A stretch of 64,000 nt of DNA from Leptolyngbyaceae cyanobacterium JSC-12 (GTDB taxonomy: Bacteria > Cyanobacteriota > Cyanobacteriia > Leptolyngbyales > Leptolyngbyaceae), in contig CM001633.1 in NCBI GenBank assembly GCA_000309945.1, positions 1,832,292 to 1,896,291 of the forward strand, read 5' to 3'. This document shows positions 24,855 to 33,997 of the stretch, piece after piece. Below the pieces are notes generated by a model. That model did no database searches. It saw only the letters and a list, made by a program, of their open reading frames with translations, and was not told where the DNA came from. Position numbers and translations under genes: made by a program. Each line of letters opens with the position of its first letter. The first letter of the stretch is position 1.

Positions 24855-27761
24855 ATGGCTCAAACATCTTCACGCAAATCAACCCGAGAGCGTTTCAACA
24901 TTTCTAAGCTGGCAATTCGTTATCCGTGGGTAACCCTCGGTTTCTGGATTGCAGTAATGGTTGCGGGATTGTTGGCGTTTAGTTCGTTGAAGTATGCCCT
25001 GTTTCCAGATGTAACCTTCCCGGTTGTCGTCGTCAATGCCCAGGCTCCACTAAGTTCTGCTACTAAGACGGAAGCGGATGTCACGGTGCCAATTGAACAA
25101 GGGGTGAAAGGGCTGGAAAGGAAGCAAGGACTAACAAAAATTCGCTCGTCTACCTATCCAGGGCGATCAGTTGTAAGTTTGTCTTTTGAAGTCGGAACGA
25201 GGCTAGAGAAAGCCACTGAGAATGTTGAGAATGCACTCAAGCCTCTGAAACTGCCTGCAGGAACTAGCTACGATGTGGTACCGATTAACCTGAATGAAGC
25301 AGCAGTTGTGAGCTATGCCGTTTCTAGCTCCAGTCAAGAACTTCCCGCTTTGACTGAAACGGTTCACCGCAAGGTCATTCCCGCAATCACCAAAGTTCCT
25401 GGTGTCCTGAAGGTGAACTTGTTGGGAGTTCCGGCTGGGGTCAAGATTGCTGAATCGACTGAACTCAAAAGCGGAGCCGAAGAAGTAGTTCTCAAACCAG
25501 GAAGCTCTGCGGTTCGGTTTAACAATCAAGATGTGCTAGCGTTTGAGGTGGTAAAACGCAGCGATGCAAACACGTTGGAGGTTGTTGATGAGGTTGAACA
25601 AATTGTAGCGAAACTCCGTCAGGATTTGCCAACTGTGCAACTGGATATGGCATTTACGCAGGCGGAGTACATCCATAAGGCAACTCATTCCACGATTGAT
25701 GCCCTGATAGAGGCGATCGCGCTTTCGATTCTGGTAATGTATCCATTCTTGTGGAACTGGAAAGCTACCATCATTTCTGCTCTGGCAATTCCAATTTCGT
25801 TGCTCGGCACCTTCATTGTGATGGCAATCTTTGGGTTTAATCTGGAAACCATCACCCTGCTGGCACTGGCACTGGTGATTGGGATCATTGTGGATGACGC
25901 GATTGTGGATGTGGAAAACATCATGCGTCACATTGAAAGTGGTAAACCAGCCCAGCAAGCCGTGCGAGAAGCAACCTCCGAAATTGGCTTAACCGTCACA
26001 GCGGCGACATTAACTGTTGTCGCAGTCTTTCTACCCGTGGCATTGATGGAAGGCGTGATTGGTCAATTTTTCCGTCCGTTTGGCATTACGGTTTCAGCCG
26101 CAGTTATCTTTTCATTGCTTGTGGCTCGCACCCTGACGCCAGTGCTGGCAGCTTCCTGGTTACGCACCAAGAAAAAGCCACAAACTGTGGAGTCTGAAGC
26201 GGTTGATATACCATCAGAGATTACACAGCCATCAGAGTTTACATCTGAGGAAGAGACGATCACTGCCAATGACATTGTGATGAATCCGGAGCAGTACCAG
26301 CGGGGATTTGTAGGCTGGTATCGCAATCTGTTGGACTGGTCATTGCGCCACAAACGCTTAGTGATTGGTTTTGCCATTCTCAGTTTTGTAGCAGGAATTG
26401 CGCTGATTCCTTTTATCCAGACCGGATTTATTCCCAAGCTTGATCGCGGCGAATTTAACGTCCGCTATACGGCTCCGCTTCCCGCACTTCCTGATCCAGC
26501 CACGCTAGCTCGGTTAGCCGCACAGGCAGGGCAGTCTCGTAGTGCTAATCCGATCAATTCTCTACCTCCTCCATCACCCAATCAACTTCCACAGGGGCTA
26601 CCTCCAGGGATGAATCCAGCGGCGATCGCAGCGGGAGGAGGAGCACTACCAATCTTTGATCCGGTCAAAGAGTCGGTAGATGTGGCGAAGCAACTAGAAG
26701 CATCTGTCCAAAAAAATCCAACTGTTGAAAGCGTGTATACAACGGTGGGCACTCGCCAACGTCCGAATCAGGGAACGCTATATGTCAAGCTTAAGAGCGA
26801 TCGCCAGGTTAAGACGGTTGAAGTGCAAGATCAAGTCCGCAAAGATTTACCCACGCTCGAAGGGGTAAGTACCAGCGTTGAAGATATTCAATTCATCGAC
26901 ACGGGTGGCGAAAAACCGCTGCAAGTCGTCTTAGTGGGCGAAGATCCTGTTCTGTTGAGCCAGATCGCTACCGGGATGCAAAACCGGATGGAAAAATTAT
27001 CAGGATTTGAAGACATCACAATCACAGGTGGCACGAATGACAAAGGTAAAGTAAACCAAATTGAACGAGTAGAAGGGCAGCGGGTTGCCTACCTCAGCGC
27101 CAACTTAGGCAAAGGTGTTGCTTTGGGGAAAGCCACTCGCCAGGTAGAAGCGATTGCCCAGGATGAGATTAAAAAACAAAAAGCAACTAATACCGTTTCG
27201 CTTGATCGCGGCAGTGACTCTGCCCGTGTAGACGAAATCTTTGACAGTTTCAAAGGCACCCTCGCCCTCGCCGTACTCTGCATCATGGTGGTTCTCGTGT
27301 TGCTGTTCAAAAGTCTGCTCGATCCACTGGTAGTAGCGATTTCGTTGCCATTGTCTCTGGTGGGTGCCCTGATGCCGTCCCTCGTGTTTCGCACCGACTT
27401 TGGCATGATCTCCATCATTGGGATTATCCTGCTGCTCGGACTTACCAACAAAAGCGCCATCCTGCTAGTGGATTACATTAACCAACTGCGACGAGCCGGG
27501 ATGTCTCGCACAGATGCCATTTTGCTAGCTGGTCCAGTGCGTCTACGCCCAATTCTGATGACCACCGCTTCCACCATTCTGGGTATGGTGCCCATCGCAC
27601 TGGGATTAGGAGCCGGAGCCGAACTGCGTACCCCTATGGCAACGACCATCATGGGTGGACTCGTCACCTCCACCATCTTGAGTTTGTTAGTGATTCCTGT
27701 CTTCTACGCTGTTTTTGATGACTTCCGGCAATGGATTAAATATCGCCTGAAAAAGCCATGA
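24855..27761 (+). CDS. RND-family efflux permease (AcrB/HAE1 type)
   Basis: About 968 aa from ATG 24855; a TTG at 24840 also opens the frame. Twelve membrane segments are expected in two halves, each followed by a large periplasmic loop. The proton relay is present: IIVDDAIVDVENIMRH with the Asp pair in helix 4, and LTNKSAILLVDYINQ with the Lys in helix 10. A Pro/Asn/Gly-rich insert (about residues 575-600) lies in the second periplasmic loop. Membrane fusion and outer membrane partners are not adjacent. The stop overlaps the hpnA start as ATGA, so the pump is co-translated with a hopanoid gene. Transport of a hopanoid or another lipid is a reasonable guess, but it is not the HpnN type. Confidence 0.9.
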   Translation: MAQTSSRKSTRERFNISKLAIRYPWVTLGFWIAVMVAGLLAFSSLKYALFPDVTFPVVVVNAQAPLSSATKTEADVTVPIEQGVKGLERKQGLTKIRSSTYPGRSVVSLSFEVGTRLEKATENVENALKPLKLPAGTSYDVVPINLNEAAVVSYAVSSSSQELPALTETVHRKVIPAITKVPGVLKVNLLGVPAGVKIAESTELKSGAEEVVLKPGSSAVRFNNQDVLAFEVVKRSDANTLEVVDEVEQIVAKLRQDLPTVQLDMAFTQAEYIHKATHSTIDALIEAIALSILVMYPFLWNWKATIISALAIPISLLGTFIVMAIFGFNLETITLLALALVIGIIVDDAIVDVENIMRHIESGKPAQQAVREATSEIGLTVTAATLTVVAVFLPVALMEGVIGQFFRPFGITVSAAVIFSLLVARTLTPVLAASWLRTKKKPQTVESEAVDIPSEITQPSEFTSEEETITANDIVMNPEQYQRGFVGWYRNLLDWSLRHKRLVIGFAILSFVAGIALIPFIQTGFIPKLDRGEFNVRYTAPLPALPDPATLARLAAQAGQSRSANPINSLPPPSPNQLPQGLPPGMNPAAIAAGGGALPIFDPVKESVDVAKQLEASVQKNPTVESVYTTVGTRQRPNQGTLYVKLKSDRQVKTVEVQDQVRKDLPTLEGVSTSVEDIQFIDTGGEKPLQVVLVGEDPVLLSQIATGMQNRMEKLSGFEDITITGGTNDKGKVNQIERVEGQRVAYLSANLGKGVALGKATRQVEAIAQDEIKKQKATNTVSLDRGSDSARVDEIFDSFKGTLALAVLCIMVVLVLLFKSLLDPLVVAISLPLSLVGALMPSLVFRTDFGMISIIGIILLLGLTNKSAILLVDYINQLRRAGMSRTDAILLAGPVRLRPILMTTASTILGMVPIALGLGAGAELRTPMATTIMGGLVTSTILSLLVIPVFYAVFDDFRQWIKYRLKKP

Positions 27762-28741
27762 ACCAGACTGCATTTGTCACAGGTGGGACAGGTTTTGTTG
27801 GCGCAAACCTGGTACGTCTCCTACTTCAGCAAGGCTACCGAGTACGGGCACTTGTTCGCCCCAATAGCCGATTGGATAACCTGCAAGGGTTGGCTGTGGA
27901 AATGGTTGAGGGTGAACTGACCGATCCCCACTTAGCTGACAAAATCAAAGGTTGTCAGTGGGTGTTTCACGTCGCTGCTCATTACTCACTCTGGCAAGCT
28001 GATCAAGATGTACTGTACCGGGTTAATGTGTTGGGCACTCGCAATGTGCTGAAAGCAGCGCAACAGGCGGGCGTAGACCGAACTGTTTATACCAGTTCCG
28101 TAGCGGCGATCGGGGTAAAAGAGAATGGCATTGCCGACGAGCATTATCAAAGTCCAGTTGACAAGTTGATTGGGCACTACAAAAAATCCAAGTACTGGGC
28201 AGAGCAAGAAGCTGTGAAAGCAGCTCAGGCTGGACAAGATGTGGTAATTGTCAATCCCAGCACCCCCATCGGAGCCTGGGACATTAAACCTACCCCCACA
28301 GGCGATATTGTCCTACGGTTTCTGCGTCGCCAGATGCCCTTTTATCTGGATACCGGACTTAATTTCATCCATGTGCAGGATGTTGCCTGGGGGCATTTAC
28401 TGGCACTACAAAAAGGCAAAACGGGCGATCGCTATATTTTGGGACATCAAAACATGCCACTTAAAGAGTTACTGCACTACTTATCTGAGATCACAGGATT
28501 ACCAGCTCCTCAGCACTCTTTGCCTGCCTGGATTCCTCTCTCGGTTGCCTGGATAGATGAAACCCTACTTGCCCCTCTAGGTAAATCTCCCTCTGTTCCT
28601 ATTGATGGTGTACGAATGGCGAGACAGCAGATGTACTACAACCCCACAAAAGCCATACAAGAGTTGAACCTACCCCAAACCCCAATTGTTACTGCTTTAC
28701 AAGATGCCGTAGAGTGGTTTGTGAACAAACACTACGCGTAA
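27758..28741 (+). CDS. hpnA: Hopanoid-associated sugar epimerase HpnA
   Basis: 327 aa, extended short-chain dehydrogenase. The NAD-binding motif is TGGTGFVGANLVRLLL (residues 9-24). The catalytic site is altered from the classic YxxxK to HYKKSKYWAEQEA, where Tyr and Lys are available at YKKSK, as in other HpnA proteins. HpnA is a putative NAD-dependent epimerase or reductase found in hopanoid loci; its reaction is unproven. The start codon overlaps the stop of the RND gene by 4 bp, showing co-transcription. hpnH follows about 120 bp downstream on the same strand. Confidence 0.9.
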   Translation: MNQTAFVTGGTGFVGANLVRLLLQQGYRVRALVRPNSRLDNLQGLAVEMVEGELTDPHLADKIKGCQWVFHVAAHYSLWQADQDVLYRVNVLGTRNVLKAAQQAGVDRTVYTSSVAAIGVKENGIADEHYQSPVDKLIGHYKKSKYWAEQEAVKAAQAGQDVVIVNPSTPIGAWDIKPTPTGDIVLRFLRRQMPFYLDTGLNFIHVQDVAWGHLLALQKGKTGDRYILGHQNMPLKELLHYLSEITGLPAPQHSLPAWIPLSVAWIDETLLAPLGKSPSVPIDGVRMARQQMYYNPTKAIQELNLPQTPIVTALQDAVEWFVNKHYA

Positions 28742-28859
28742 GTTTATGCTGATTCAGTGATAGGTTGATCGGGCACTAGATATTGAATTTCTACGTCTTT
28801 TGTTTCAACCCATCGAACTTCCGATTCCCTTCTAATCACATTGAGGAGTGACACAGCCA

Positions 28860-29882
28860 ATGGCAATTCATTTACAGCAGGCGCTTGAAATTGGTAAGTA
28901 CATCGTGACCCAGCGGTTAAAAGGTCGGAAGCGCTACCCTCTCACCCTAATGCTTGAACCATTGTTTCGTTGCAATCTTGCCTGTTCTGGTTGTGGCAAA
29001 ATTCAGCATCCAGTTGAAATTCTCAAACAGAACTTAACCCCAGAGGAATGCTTCGCCGCAGTTGAAGAGTGTGGGGCCCCCGTTGTTGCAATTCCCGGTG
29101 GAGAACCGTTACTACACCCTCAAATCGATGAAATTGTGCGGGGATTAGTAGAACGTCGCAAGTTTGTTTACCTGTGCACAAATGGTTTGCTGCTGGAAAA
29201 AAGCCTGGATAAGTTTCAACCTTCCACTTACTTTAGCTTTAGCGTCCATTTAGATGGTTTGCGGGAACTGCACGACAAATGTGTTGATCGTAAAGGGGTT
29301 TTTGATACAGCTGTTCGTGCCATTAAAGCAGCAAAAGCTAAAGGATTCCGAGTTACCACTAACACCACAATTTTTGAAGGTGCAGACCCAAAGGAAATGC
29401 AAGATTTTTTTGACTTTGTTTCGACTTTGGGAGTAGATGGCATGATGGTATCACCTGGTTATAGCTACGAGTGGGCACCGGATCAAGAGCACTTCCTCAA
29501 ACGTGAACAAACAAAAGCACTATTCCGCGAAATTTTGGCTCCCTATAAGGCTGGAACTAAACATTGGAATTTCAACCATAATCCACTGTTTCTGGACTTT
29601 CTTACAGGTGAGAAAGACTACGAATGCACCCCCTGGGGGATGCCCAGCTACAGCGTCTTGGGATGGCAAAAACCGTGCTACTTGTTAAATGAAGGGCACT
29701 ACAGAACTTATCAAGAACTCCTCGACAATACAGATTGGGATCAATATGGACGTGCCAGTGGTAACCCTAAATGTGCTGATTGTATGGTGCATTGTGGCTA
29801 TGAACCAACCGCTGCTGAAGATGCGATGAACCCTCAAAACATTACTCGTTCGTTGGGGGCGGTACTGAGTTTCAGTCGATAA
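28860..29882 (+). CDS. hpnH: Adenosyl-hopene transferase HpnH (radical SAM)
   Basis: 340 aa from ATG 28860, eleven bases after GAGGAG; the GTG at 28848 lies inside that ribosome site and is unlikely. The radical SAM cluster motif is [10 protein letters not shown] (C38, C42, C45), followed by the SAM-binding [12 protein letters not shown]-terminal Cys cluster ([13 protein letters not shown]) is typical of the SPASM-like end of HpnH. The enzyme adds the 5'-deoxyadenosyl group to diploptene, giving adenosylhopane, the substrate of HpnG. With shc, hpnA and hpnG in the same 11 kb, side-chain hopanoids (bacteriohopanepolyols) are predicted. Confidence 0.96.
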   Translation: MAIHLQQALEIGKYIVTQRLKGRKRYPLTLMLEPLFRCNLACSGCGKIQHPVEILKQNLTPEECFAAVEECGAPVVAIPGGEPLLHPQIDEIVRGLVERRKFVYLCTNGLLLEKSLDKFQPSTYFSFSVHLDGLRELHDKCVDRKGVFDTAVRAIKAAKAKGFRVTTNTTIFEGADPKEMQDFFDFVSTLGVDGMMVSPGYSYEWAPDQEHFLKREQTKALFREILAPYKAGTKHWNFNHNPLFLDFLTGEKDYECTPWGMPSYSVLGWQKPCYLLNEGHYRTYQELLDNTDWDQYGRASGNPKCADCMVHCGYEPTAAEDAMNPQNITRSLGAVLSFSR

Positions 29883-29890
29883 GCATTCGT

Positions 29891-29927
29891 CCGGTAGGAG
29901 CTTTTTCCTGCAAGTTTCCTACCGGAA
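29891..29927 (+). terminator. Hairpin after hpnH, possible terminator
   Basis: TCCGGTAGGA pairs perfectly with TCCTACCGGA across a 17-base loop, 9 bases after the hpnH stop. Only AAATTT follows, without a long T-run, so it may be a weak terminator or an mRNA end-stabilising stem. Confidence 0.5.
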
Positions 29928-30555
29928 ATTTGGGAAGCAGTCTTATCCTCAGTGTGCGTTTACCATTACACCGTTCAAAGTTAATGGATGAACTTAATTA
30001 TTGAGGAATTTTTAAGGAACTCAACTCTGTCTACATCTAAACCCGTAGTTTCTTTTAGAGAAACCTCTAGCTTTCGAGTTGGATGTAGTTTAGCGATTCG
30101 GATATAGAATAACCCTTTTAAAAGGATCATCTCAGTTGAAAGTTTGTTTTACCTCATTGTTTTTGAACAACTTCTTTGTTGTGCAATCTCTTTTTGAGAG
30201 TCTATTTTTTCACTCATTCGGTTGTAGCGAAACATCGTGCATCTATTGTAAGGTATGACATTGCAAATTCAATTGATTAAGCATGAATTGATGCTCGTTG
30301 AACGACAAATTGCTGATGTGCTTCAATCTCGATAGCTTTAGTTCAGTTTAATGCACTTTTTAACGGGGTAGAAGTTGTTATTTCTCTTATTTTTGTATCG
30401 TTTAGGAATCACTTTGTGGAATTTAAGCAGTTGTTTGTGAATTTAAAGGCAGTGCTTTACTGCAAGGAAATACATTTTTCATCTTTCATCGCAAACGAAA
30501 CGGATTGCGGTATATTTGTGCCAACCTGGTGTAATGACTTCAGAGGAGTGAATCA
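29928..30555. other. Long AT-rich intergenic region upstream of the squalene synthase-like gene
   Basis: About 630 bp. It holds the structured element at 30031-30088 (listed separately) and otherwise AT-rich DNA. One 26-codon frame begins at 30255 with an AAGG too close to the ATG to be convincing. The bases before 30556 include CAGAGGAG, the ribosome site of the next gene. No tRNA or known riboswitch was seen. Confidence 0.5.
30031..30088. ncRNA. Structured repeat element, copy E1 (unassigned)
   Basis: The outer stem CTACATCTAA/TTGGATGTAG (10 pairs, one G-U) and the inner hairpin TAGAG-AAAC-CTCTA are joined by conserved unpaired strands CGTAGTTTC and CTTTCGAG. It aligns without gaps to 32037-32092, and the differences preserve pairing. 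The strand and whether it acts as RNA or as a mobile DNA repeat are unknown. Confidence 0.5.
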
Positions 30556-31377
30556 ATGCAGTTGTGCAAGAGCGCGTTAGAAGTTTTGGAGGAGACTAGC
30601 AGAACGTTTTTTATACCCATTAGTCGCTTACCGTCAGGTTTGCAAGAAGCAGTTGCATCTGCTTATCTATGTATGCGAGCAATTGACGAAATTGAGGATC
30701 ACCCGAATCTTGATAACTCGCTTAAAGCCAAGCTTCTGCAAACGATTAGTCTCACTTTGCAGTCAGCAACACACGAATTTACAGCAAGTGATCTCGCCAC
30801 GGCTCTGAGTGATTACAAGGATTTGATCCCAGAGGTTTCATATCGGCTTGGTGAATGGGCGGTTTTAGCTCCTAGTGCGATCGCCCCCCGTGTTTGGGAT
30901 GCAACAGCTGCAATGGCAGATCGCATGGCGTATTGGGCATTACTGAATTGGAATGTGCAAACGCAAGCAGACCTAGACCAGTACACCTTTGGCGTAGCTG
31001 GGGCAGTTGGATTGCTCTTGTCTGATTTATGGGGGTGGTATGATGGAACCCAAACCAACCGGCTGCACGCGATCGGCTTTGGGCGAGGTTTGCAAGCTGT
31101 CAATATTCTCCGTAACCATTCCGAAGATTTAACACGCGGCGTAGATTTCTTCCCTCATGGGTGGACTCACGAACAGATGTATACCTATGCGCGGGAAAAC
31201 TTATCTTTGGCAGATGCCTACACAGCCGCTCTTCCATTGGGACCAGCATTAGATTTTTGTCGCATTCCCTTAGCATTGGCTCATGCAACCCTGGATGCGC
31301 TGTCTCATGGTGAAGCAAAGCTGAGTCGCACAATGGTTATGAATCTGGTGAGCCAGCTAACTAGTACTCCAGCCTAG
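30556..31377 (+). CDS. Squalene/phytoene synthase family protein, squalene synthase-like
   Basis: 273 aa. The first Asp-rich motif is YLCMRAIDEIEDHPNLD, closer to the RALDTxED form of squalene synthases than to phytoene synthase. The second is NILRNHSEDLTRG, in which the usual first Asp is Asn, followed by DFFPHGW as in squalene synthase. It would condense two farnesyl diphosphates head to head, feeding shc with squalene. At 273 aa it is shorter than the usual 350-aa enzyme and has no C-terminal membrane anchor, so it may be a paralog with a different product. GAGGAG precedes ATG 30556. The stop codon is part of a CTAG repeat flanking a small mobile element. Confidence 0.75.
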   Translation: MQLCKSALEVLEETSRTFFIPISRLPSGLQEAVASAYLCMRAIDEIEDHPNLDNSLKAKLLQTISLTLQSATHEFTASDLATALSDYKDLIPEVSYRLGEWAVLAPSAIAPRVWDATAAMADRMAYWALLNWNVQTQADLDQYTFGVAGAVGLLLSDLWGWYDGTQTNRLHAIGFGRGLQAVNILRNHSEDLTRGVDFFPHGWTHEQMYTYARENLSLADAYTAALPLGPALDFCRIPLALAHATLDALSHGEAKLSRTMVMNLVSQLTSTPA

Positions 31378-31495
31378 TGGTCTGTTAAGACTGGTTTGAG
31401 GAGTTGAAATCCCTCAAAACACCTGAGCAATAGCCTTTGTAAGCAATGACCTTTATAGATCTGAGTTATCCCTCAAATCTATTCCTAACAGACTG
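31378..31495. mobile_element. MITE-like element with CTAG target duplication
   Basis: Ends TGGTCTGTTA (left) and CAGTCTGTTA (right, read inward), with similarity continuing to TTTGAGG about 22 bases in on both sides. CTAG flanks both ends (31374-31377, 31496-31499), the duplication typical of some IS5-family elements. At 118 bp it has no coding capacity. The left CTAG contains the TAG stop of the preceding gene. Confidence 0.6.
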
Positions 31496-31552
31496 CTAGT
31501 ACTGACTGTTGCATACATAGTTCTACAACAAAGCAGGTTCTACAACAAAGCA

Positions 31553-31574
31553 GGGACGTTAGATTTAACGTCCC
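31553..31574. terminator. Hairpin between the synthase gene and gcvH
   Basis: GGGACGTT-agattt-AACGTCCC is a perfect 8-bp stem between convergent genes and could end transcription from either side. T-runs are short. It is preceded by two tandem copies of a 17-base unit (GTTCTACAACAAAGCAG) at about 31520-31553. Confidence 0.55.
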
Positions 31575-31607
31575 TACAATTCTTTTAATAGGCGTTTTTC
31601 CTAAGCG

Positions 31608-31997
31608 CTACTCACCTTCCACCTGCTCGCGGTATTCGCTGGCAGAAAGGGCATCATCGAGTTCTCCAGGATCATCAACTCGAACCTTCAGTAGCCAACC
31701 TTCACCATACGGATCATCGCCAATTTGTTCGGGAGCATCCACCAATGGGGTATTGACTTCTACAACAGTTCCTGTGACAGGAGCATTCAAATCTTCAACT
31801 GCTTTGACAGATTCGATGGTGCCGAATTTCTCCCCTTTTTCTACAACATCGCCAATGTCGGGCAACTCTAGAAAAACAATATCCCCTAATTGATCGACGG
31901 CGAACGCCGTGATGCCAATTGTAGCGATCTCACCATCGAGGCGAGCATATTCATGAGAGTCTAAATATTTCAGATCGTCTGGATATTCCAAAGCCAT
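31608..31997 (-). CDS. gcvH: Glycine cleavage system H protein
   Basis: 129 aa, full length. The lipoyl domain carries the lipoylated Lys in [16 protein letters not shown] (K65). The protein shuttles the aminomethyl group between GcvP, GcvT and GcvL, here mainly in photorespiratory glycine breakdown. It lies downstream of gcvT on the same strand with a 142-bp gap that holds one of the structured repeat elements. gcvP, often next in line in cyanobacteria, is not here; a MITE and the synthase gene lie beyond instead. Confidence 0.96.
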   Translation of the reverse strand: MALEYPDDLKYLDSHEYARLDGEIATIGITAFAVDQLGDIVFLELPDIGDVVEKGEKFGTIESVKAVEDLNAPVTGTVVEVNTPLVDAPEQIGDDPYGEGWLLKVRVDDPGELDDALSASEYREQVEGE

Positions 31998-32036
31998 GAG
32001 ATGTCCTCAAGATACAAGTCAGTATTCAACCTTGTT

Positions 32037-32092
32037 CATGTCCAAGTTCGTAGCTTTCCCTGGAGTGGACTCCAGTCTTCGAGTTGGACGTG
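32037..32092. ncRNA. Structured repeat element, copy E2, between gcvT and gcvH
   Basis: The outer stem CATGTCCAA/TTGGACGTG and the hairpin CTGGAG-tgga-CTCCAG are joined by CGTAGCTTTC and TCTTCGAG, the same strands as in E1. Relative to E1, A-T becomes G-C in the hairpin and A-T/T-A become G-C/C-G in the outer stem, so both partners changed together. It is not a glycine riboswitch: the conserved core of that class is absent. Confidence 0.5.
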
Positions 32093-32139
32093 ATTTAAAG
32101 GTGAGGAAAATCGAGTCCTTATAACTCATAACTCAAAAT

Positions 32140-33282
32140 CTAGAATTTCTGACGGCGATAAAAGGGTTTTTTGACGATCGCCGCTGCAAACGACTTCCCA
32201 CGAATTTCCACTTCCACCGTTTGCCCTGGTTTAGATAGTTCTGTGGGCACATACGCCAGTGCAATCGCGGTTCCTAATGTAGGAGATAACGTTCCACTAG
32301 TGACCACTCCAACCGGATGTCCTTCACGCAAAATTGGATAGCCATGACGAGCAATATTCCGACCTTGCATTTGCAACCCTACCAAGCGTCGCTGCACACC
32401 TTCCTGTTTTTGCCGTTCCAGCAGCGATCGCCCAATAAAATCACCTTTACTATCCAGGTGTACCAGCCAACCCAAGCCTGCCTCTAAAGGCGTGGTTGTA
32501 TCGTCAATATCCTGTCCATACAATGCCATTGCTGCCTCTAGCCGGAGAGTATCTCTGGCTCCTAACCCGCACGGCACGACCCCTGATTGCAATAAGGTTT
32601 GCCAAAGCTCGATCCCAGTCTCTGGCTCAACCATAACTTCAAAACCATCTTCCCCAGTGTAACCTGTTCGAGCTAAGAAACCTGGCTTACCCAGAATCGT
32701 TCCATTGAGATGACCAAACGGTTGCACGCTGGATAAGTCTTCCTCTACCAGTACTTGCAAATGCTCAACTGCCTCTGGTCCCTGAATAGCAAGCAACACG
32801 TAGTCTTGAGAATTATCCTGGAACTCTAGCTCTTGAGAGCCTAAGTGTTCTAATAACCAGGTCTTGTCTTTGTGAGTGGTGGCAGCATTGACGATCGCGA
32901 CCCAATGCTGGTTACCTTGTGCATCAGTCCCTTGATTGTAGAAAATTAAATCATCAACAATGCCAGCTCTGTGATTCAGTAATACCGTATACTGAGCTTC
33001 ACCTGGTTGGAGGCGGCTGAGATCAGAAGGCACTAGGGCTTGAAGCTGCGCTAAAACGTGCTTTCCCTGAAACCGGAATTTGCCCATGTGGGAGATATCG
33101 AACATACCCGCTCTCGTGCGTACAGCCTGATGCTCACGAGTAATACCGCTGTACTGAACTGGCATCTCCCACCCAGAGAATTCAGTCATCCGGGCGTCTA
33201 AATTTTTAGACAATCGATAAAGGGGTGTGCGAGAAAGCGAAGAACTAAACTGACTAGATTGACTCACGAGATAGCTATCCAA
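32140..33282 (-). CDS. gcvT: Glycine cleavage system T protein (aminomethyltransferase)
   Basis: 380 aa. GcvT transfers the methylene group from the H protein to tetrahydrofolate and releases ammonia. Motifs include [21 protein letters not shown] near the start, [33 protein letters not shown] and [18 protein letters not shown], all typical of the folate-binding fold. The first 15-20 residues vary between homologs, so the start could lie slightly downstream. A stem GTGCCA/TGGCAC (33342-33359) lies about 60 bp upstream of the gene. gcvH is the next gene on the strand. Confidence 0.96.
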   Translation of the reverse strand: MDSYLVSQSSQFSSSLSRTPLYRLSKNLDARMTEFSGWEMPVQYSGITREHQAVRTRAGMFDISHMGKFRFQGKHVLAQLQALVPSDLSRLQPGEAQYTVLLNHRAGIVDDLIFYNQGTDAQGNQHWVAIVNAATTHKDKTWLLEHLGSQELEFQDNSQDYVLLAIQGPEAVEHLQVLVEEDLSSVQPFGHLNGTILGKPGFLARTGYTGEDGFEVMVEPETGIELWQTLLQSGVVPCGLGARDTLRLEAAMALYGQDIDDTTTPLEAGLGWLVHLDSKGDFIGRSLLERQKQEGVQRRLVGLQMQGRNIARHGYPILREGHPVGVVTSGTLSPTLGTAIALAYVPTELSKPGQTVEVEIRGKSFAAAIVKKPFYRRQKF

Positions 33283-33633
33283 TTGGGACTCCCTTCATCT
33301 TACCGAGCTGTTCCCAACCCTTATCAAGAACCCCTCTAGGAGTGCCATTTCTCTGGCACCCCTATGCTAGTAGAACAATCAATAGTAAAAAACCAAATAG
33401 AGAAAAACCAGAACCTACGAATACTCCAGTAATTGAGTTATCTGCGTGATTTTTGGAGTTTGCGGTTGAAAGTTTGGAAATATGAGATTGCATAATTTTC
33501 GACCTCGGGGCTTTGTAGCTTGCAGTTGTTTATTGGCCTTACATTTTAGTTTTCTCATGTCTTGATAAAACGCACATGCCCCCTCTGGAGTAATCCGATT
33601 GGGGGAATTTTTCTTGAGCATTAGAGATGCAAA

Positions 33634-33915
33634 TTATTGTTCTCTTTTGTTGAAGAGTTTTAACCCTTTCTGGGTAATTCTGAATCGGATAGGACCTTTG
33701 ACAGTTTGAATGTCAACAACGTTCCCTTGTTGGGTCACTTCGATATGTCCCTGCTTTACCAGGTCTAATCCGACTGATCGCACGTCATCCATCAGCGATC
33801 GCCACTCCTCACCTCCCAACATCCGCGCCACCTCCGAGGGACAGATGGTTTTATCTAGACCACGCTGCTGCACCTTTTCCAGAATCGTTTTGCGAATAAG
33901 GGCGCGATCAGGCAT
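33634..33915 (-). CDS. DUF3253 winged-helix protein
   Basis: 93 aa. ICPSEVARMLGGEEWRSLMDDVRSVGLDLVKQG contains the Cys-Pro-Ser-Glu-Val-Ala-Arg signature (CPSEVAR) and Trp of DUF3253, followed by a beta wing (HIEVTQQGNVVDIQ) and GPIRFRI at the end. The fold resembles small winged-helix DNA-binding proteins. The role is unknown. Lone gene on the minus strand between sbcD and gcvT. Confidence 0.82.
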   Translation of the reverse strand: MPDRALIRKTILEKVQQRGLDKTICPSEVARMLGGEEWRSLMDDVRSVGLDLVKQGHIEVTQQGNVVDIQTVKGPIRFRITQKGLKLFNKREQ

Positions 33916-33997
33916 GATGTGGGTTATTGATAGGCAAGAAAGGGGTTGAAGATTTAGAAACTAGGCACTAGAAGTCAAAAGTTGAGAAGTGAGTCAA

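Noticed and set aside
30255..30335. 26-codon frame in the hpnH-synthase spacer
   Set aside because: It could encode an amphipathic helix, but AAGG is too close to the ATG and nothing else supports it.
32041..33420. Glycine riboswitch upstream of gcvT or between gcvT and gcvH
   Set aside because: The conserved glycine aptamer cores are absent; only a simple stem (33342-33359) and the E2 element are present.
33415..33621. 68-codon minus-strand frame after the DUF3253 gene
   Set aside because: No ribosome site, low-complexity Gln/Lys/Thr composition, no recognisable pattern and it ends in AT-rich intergenic DNA; probably chance.
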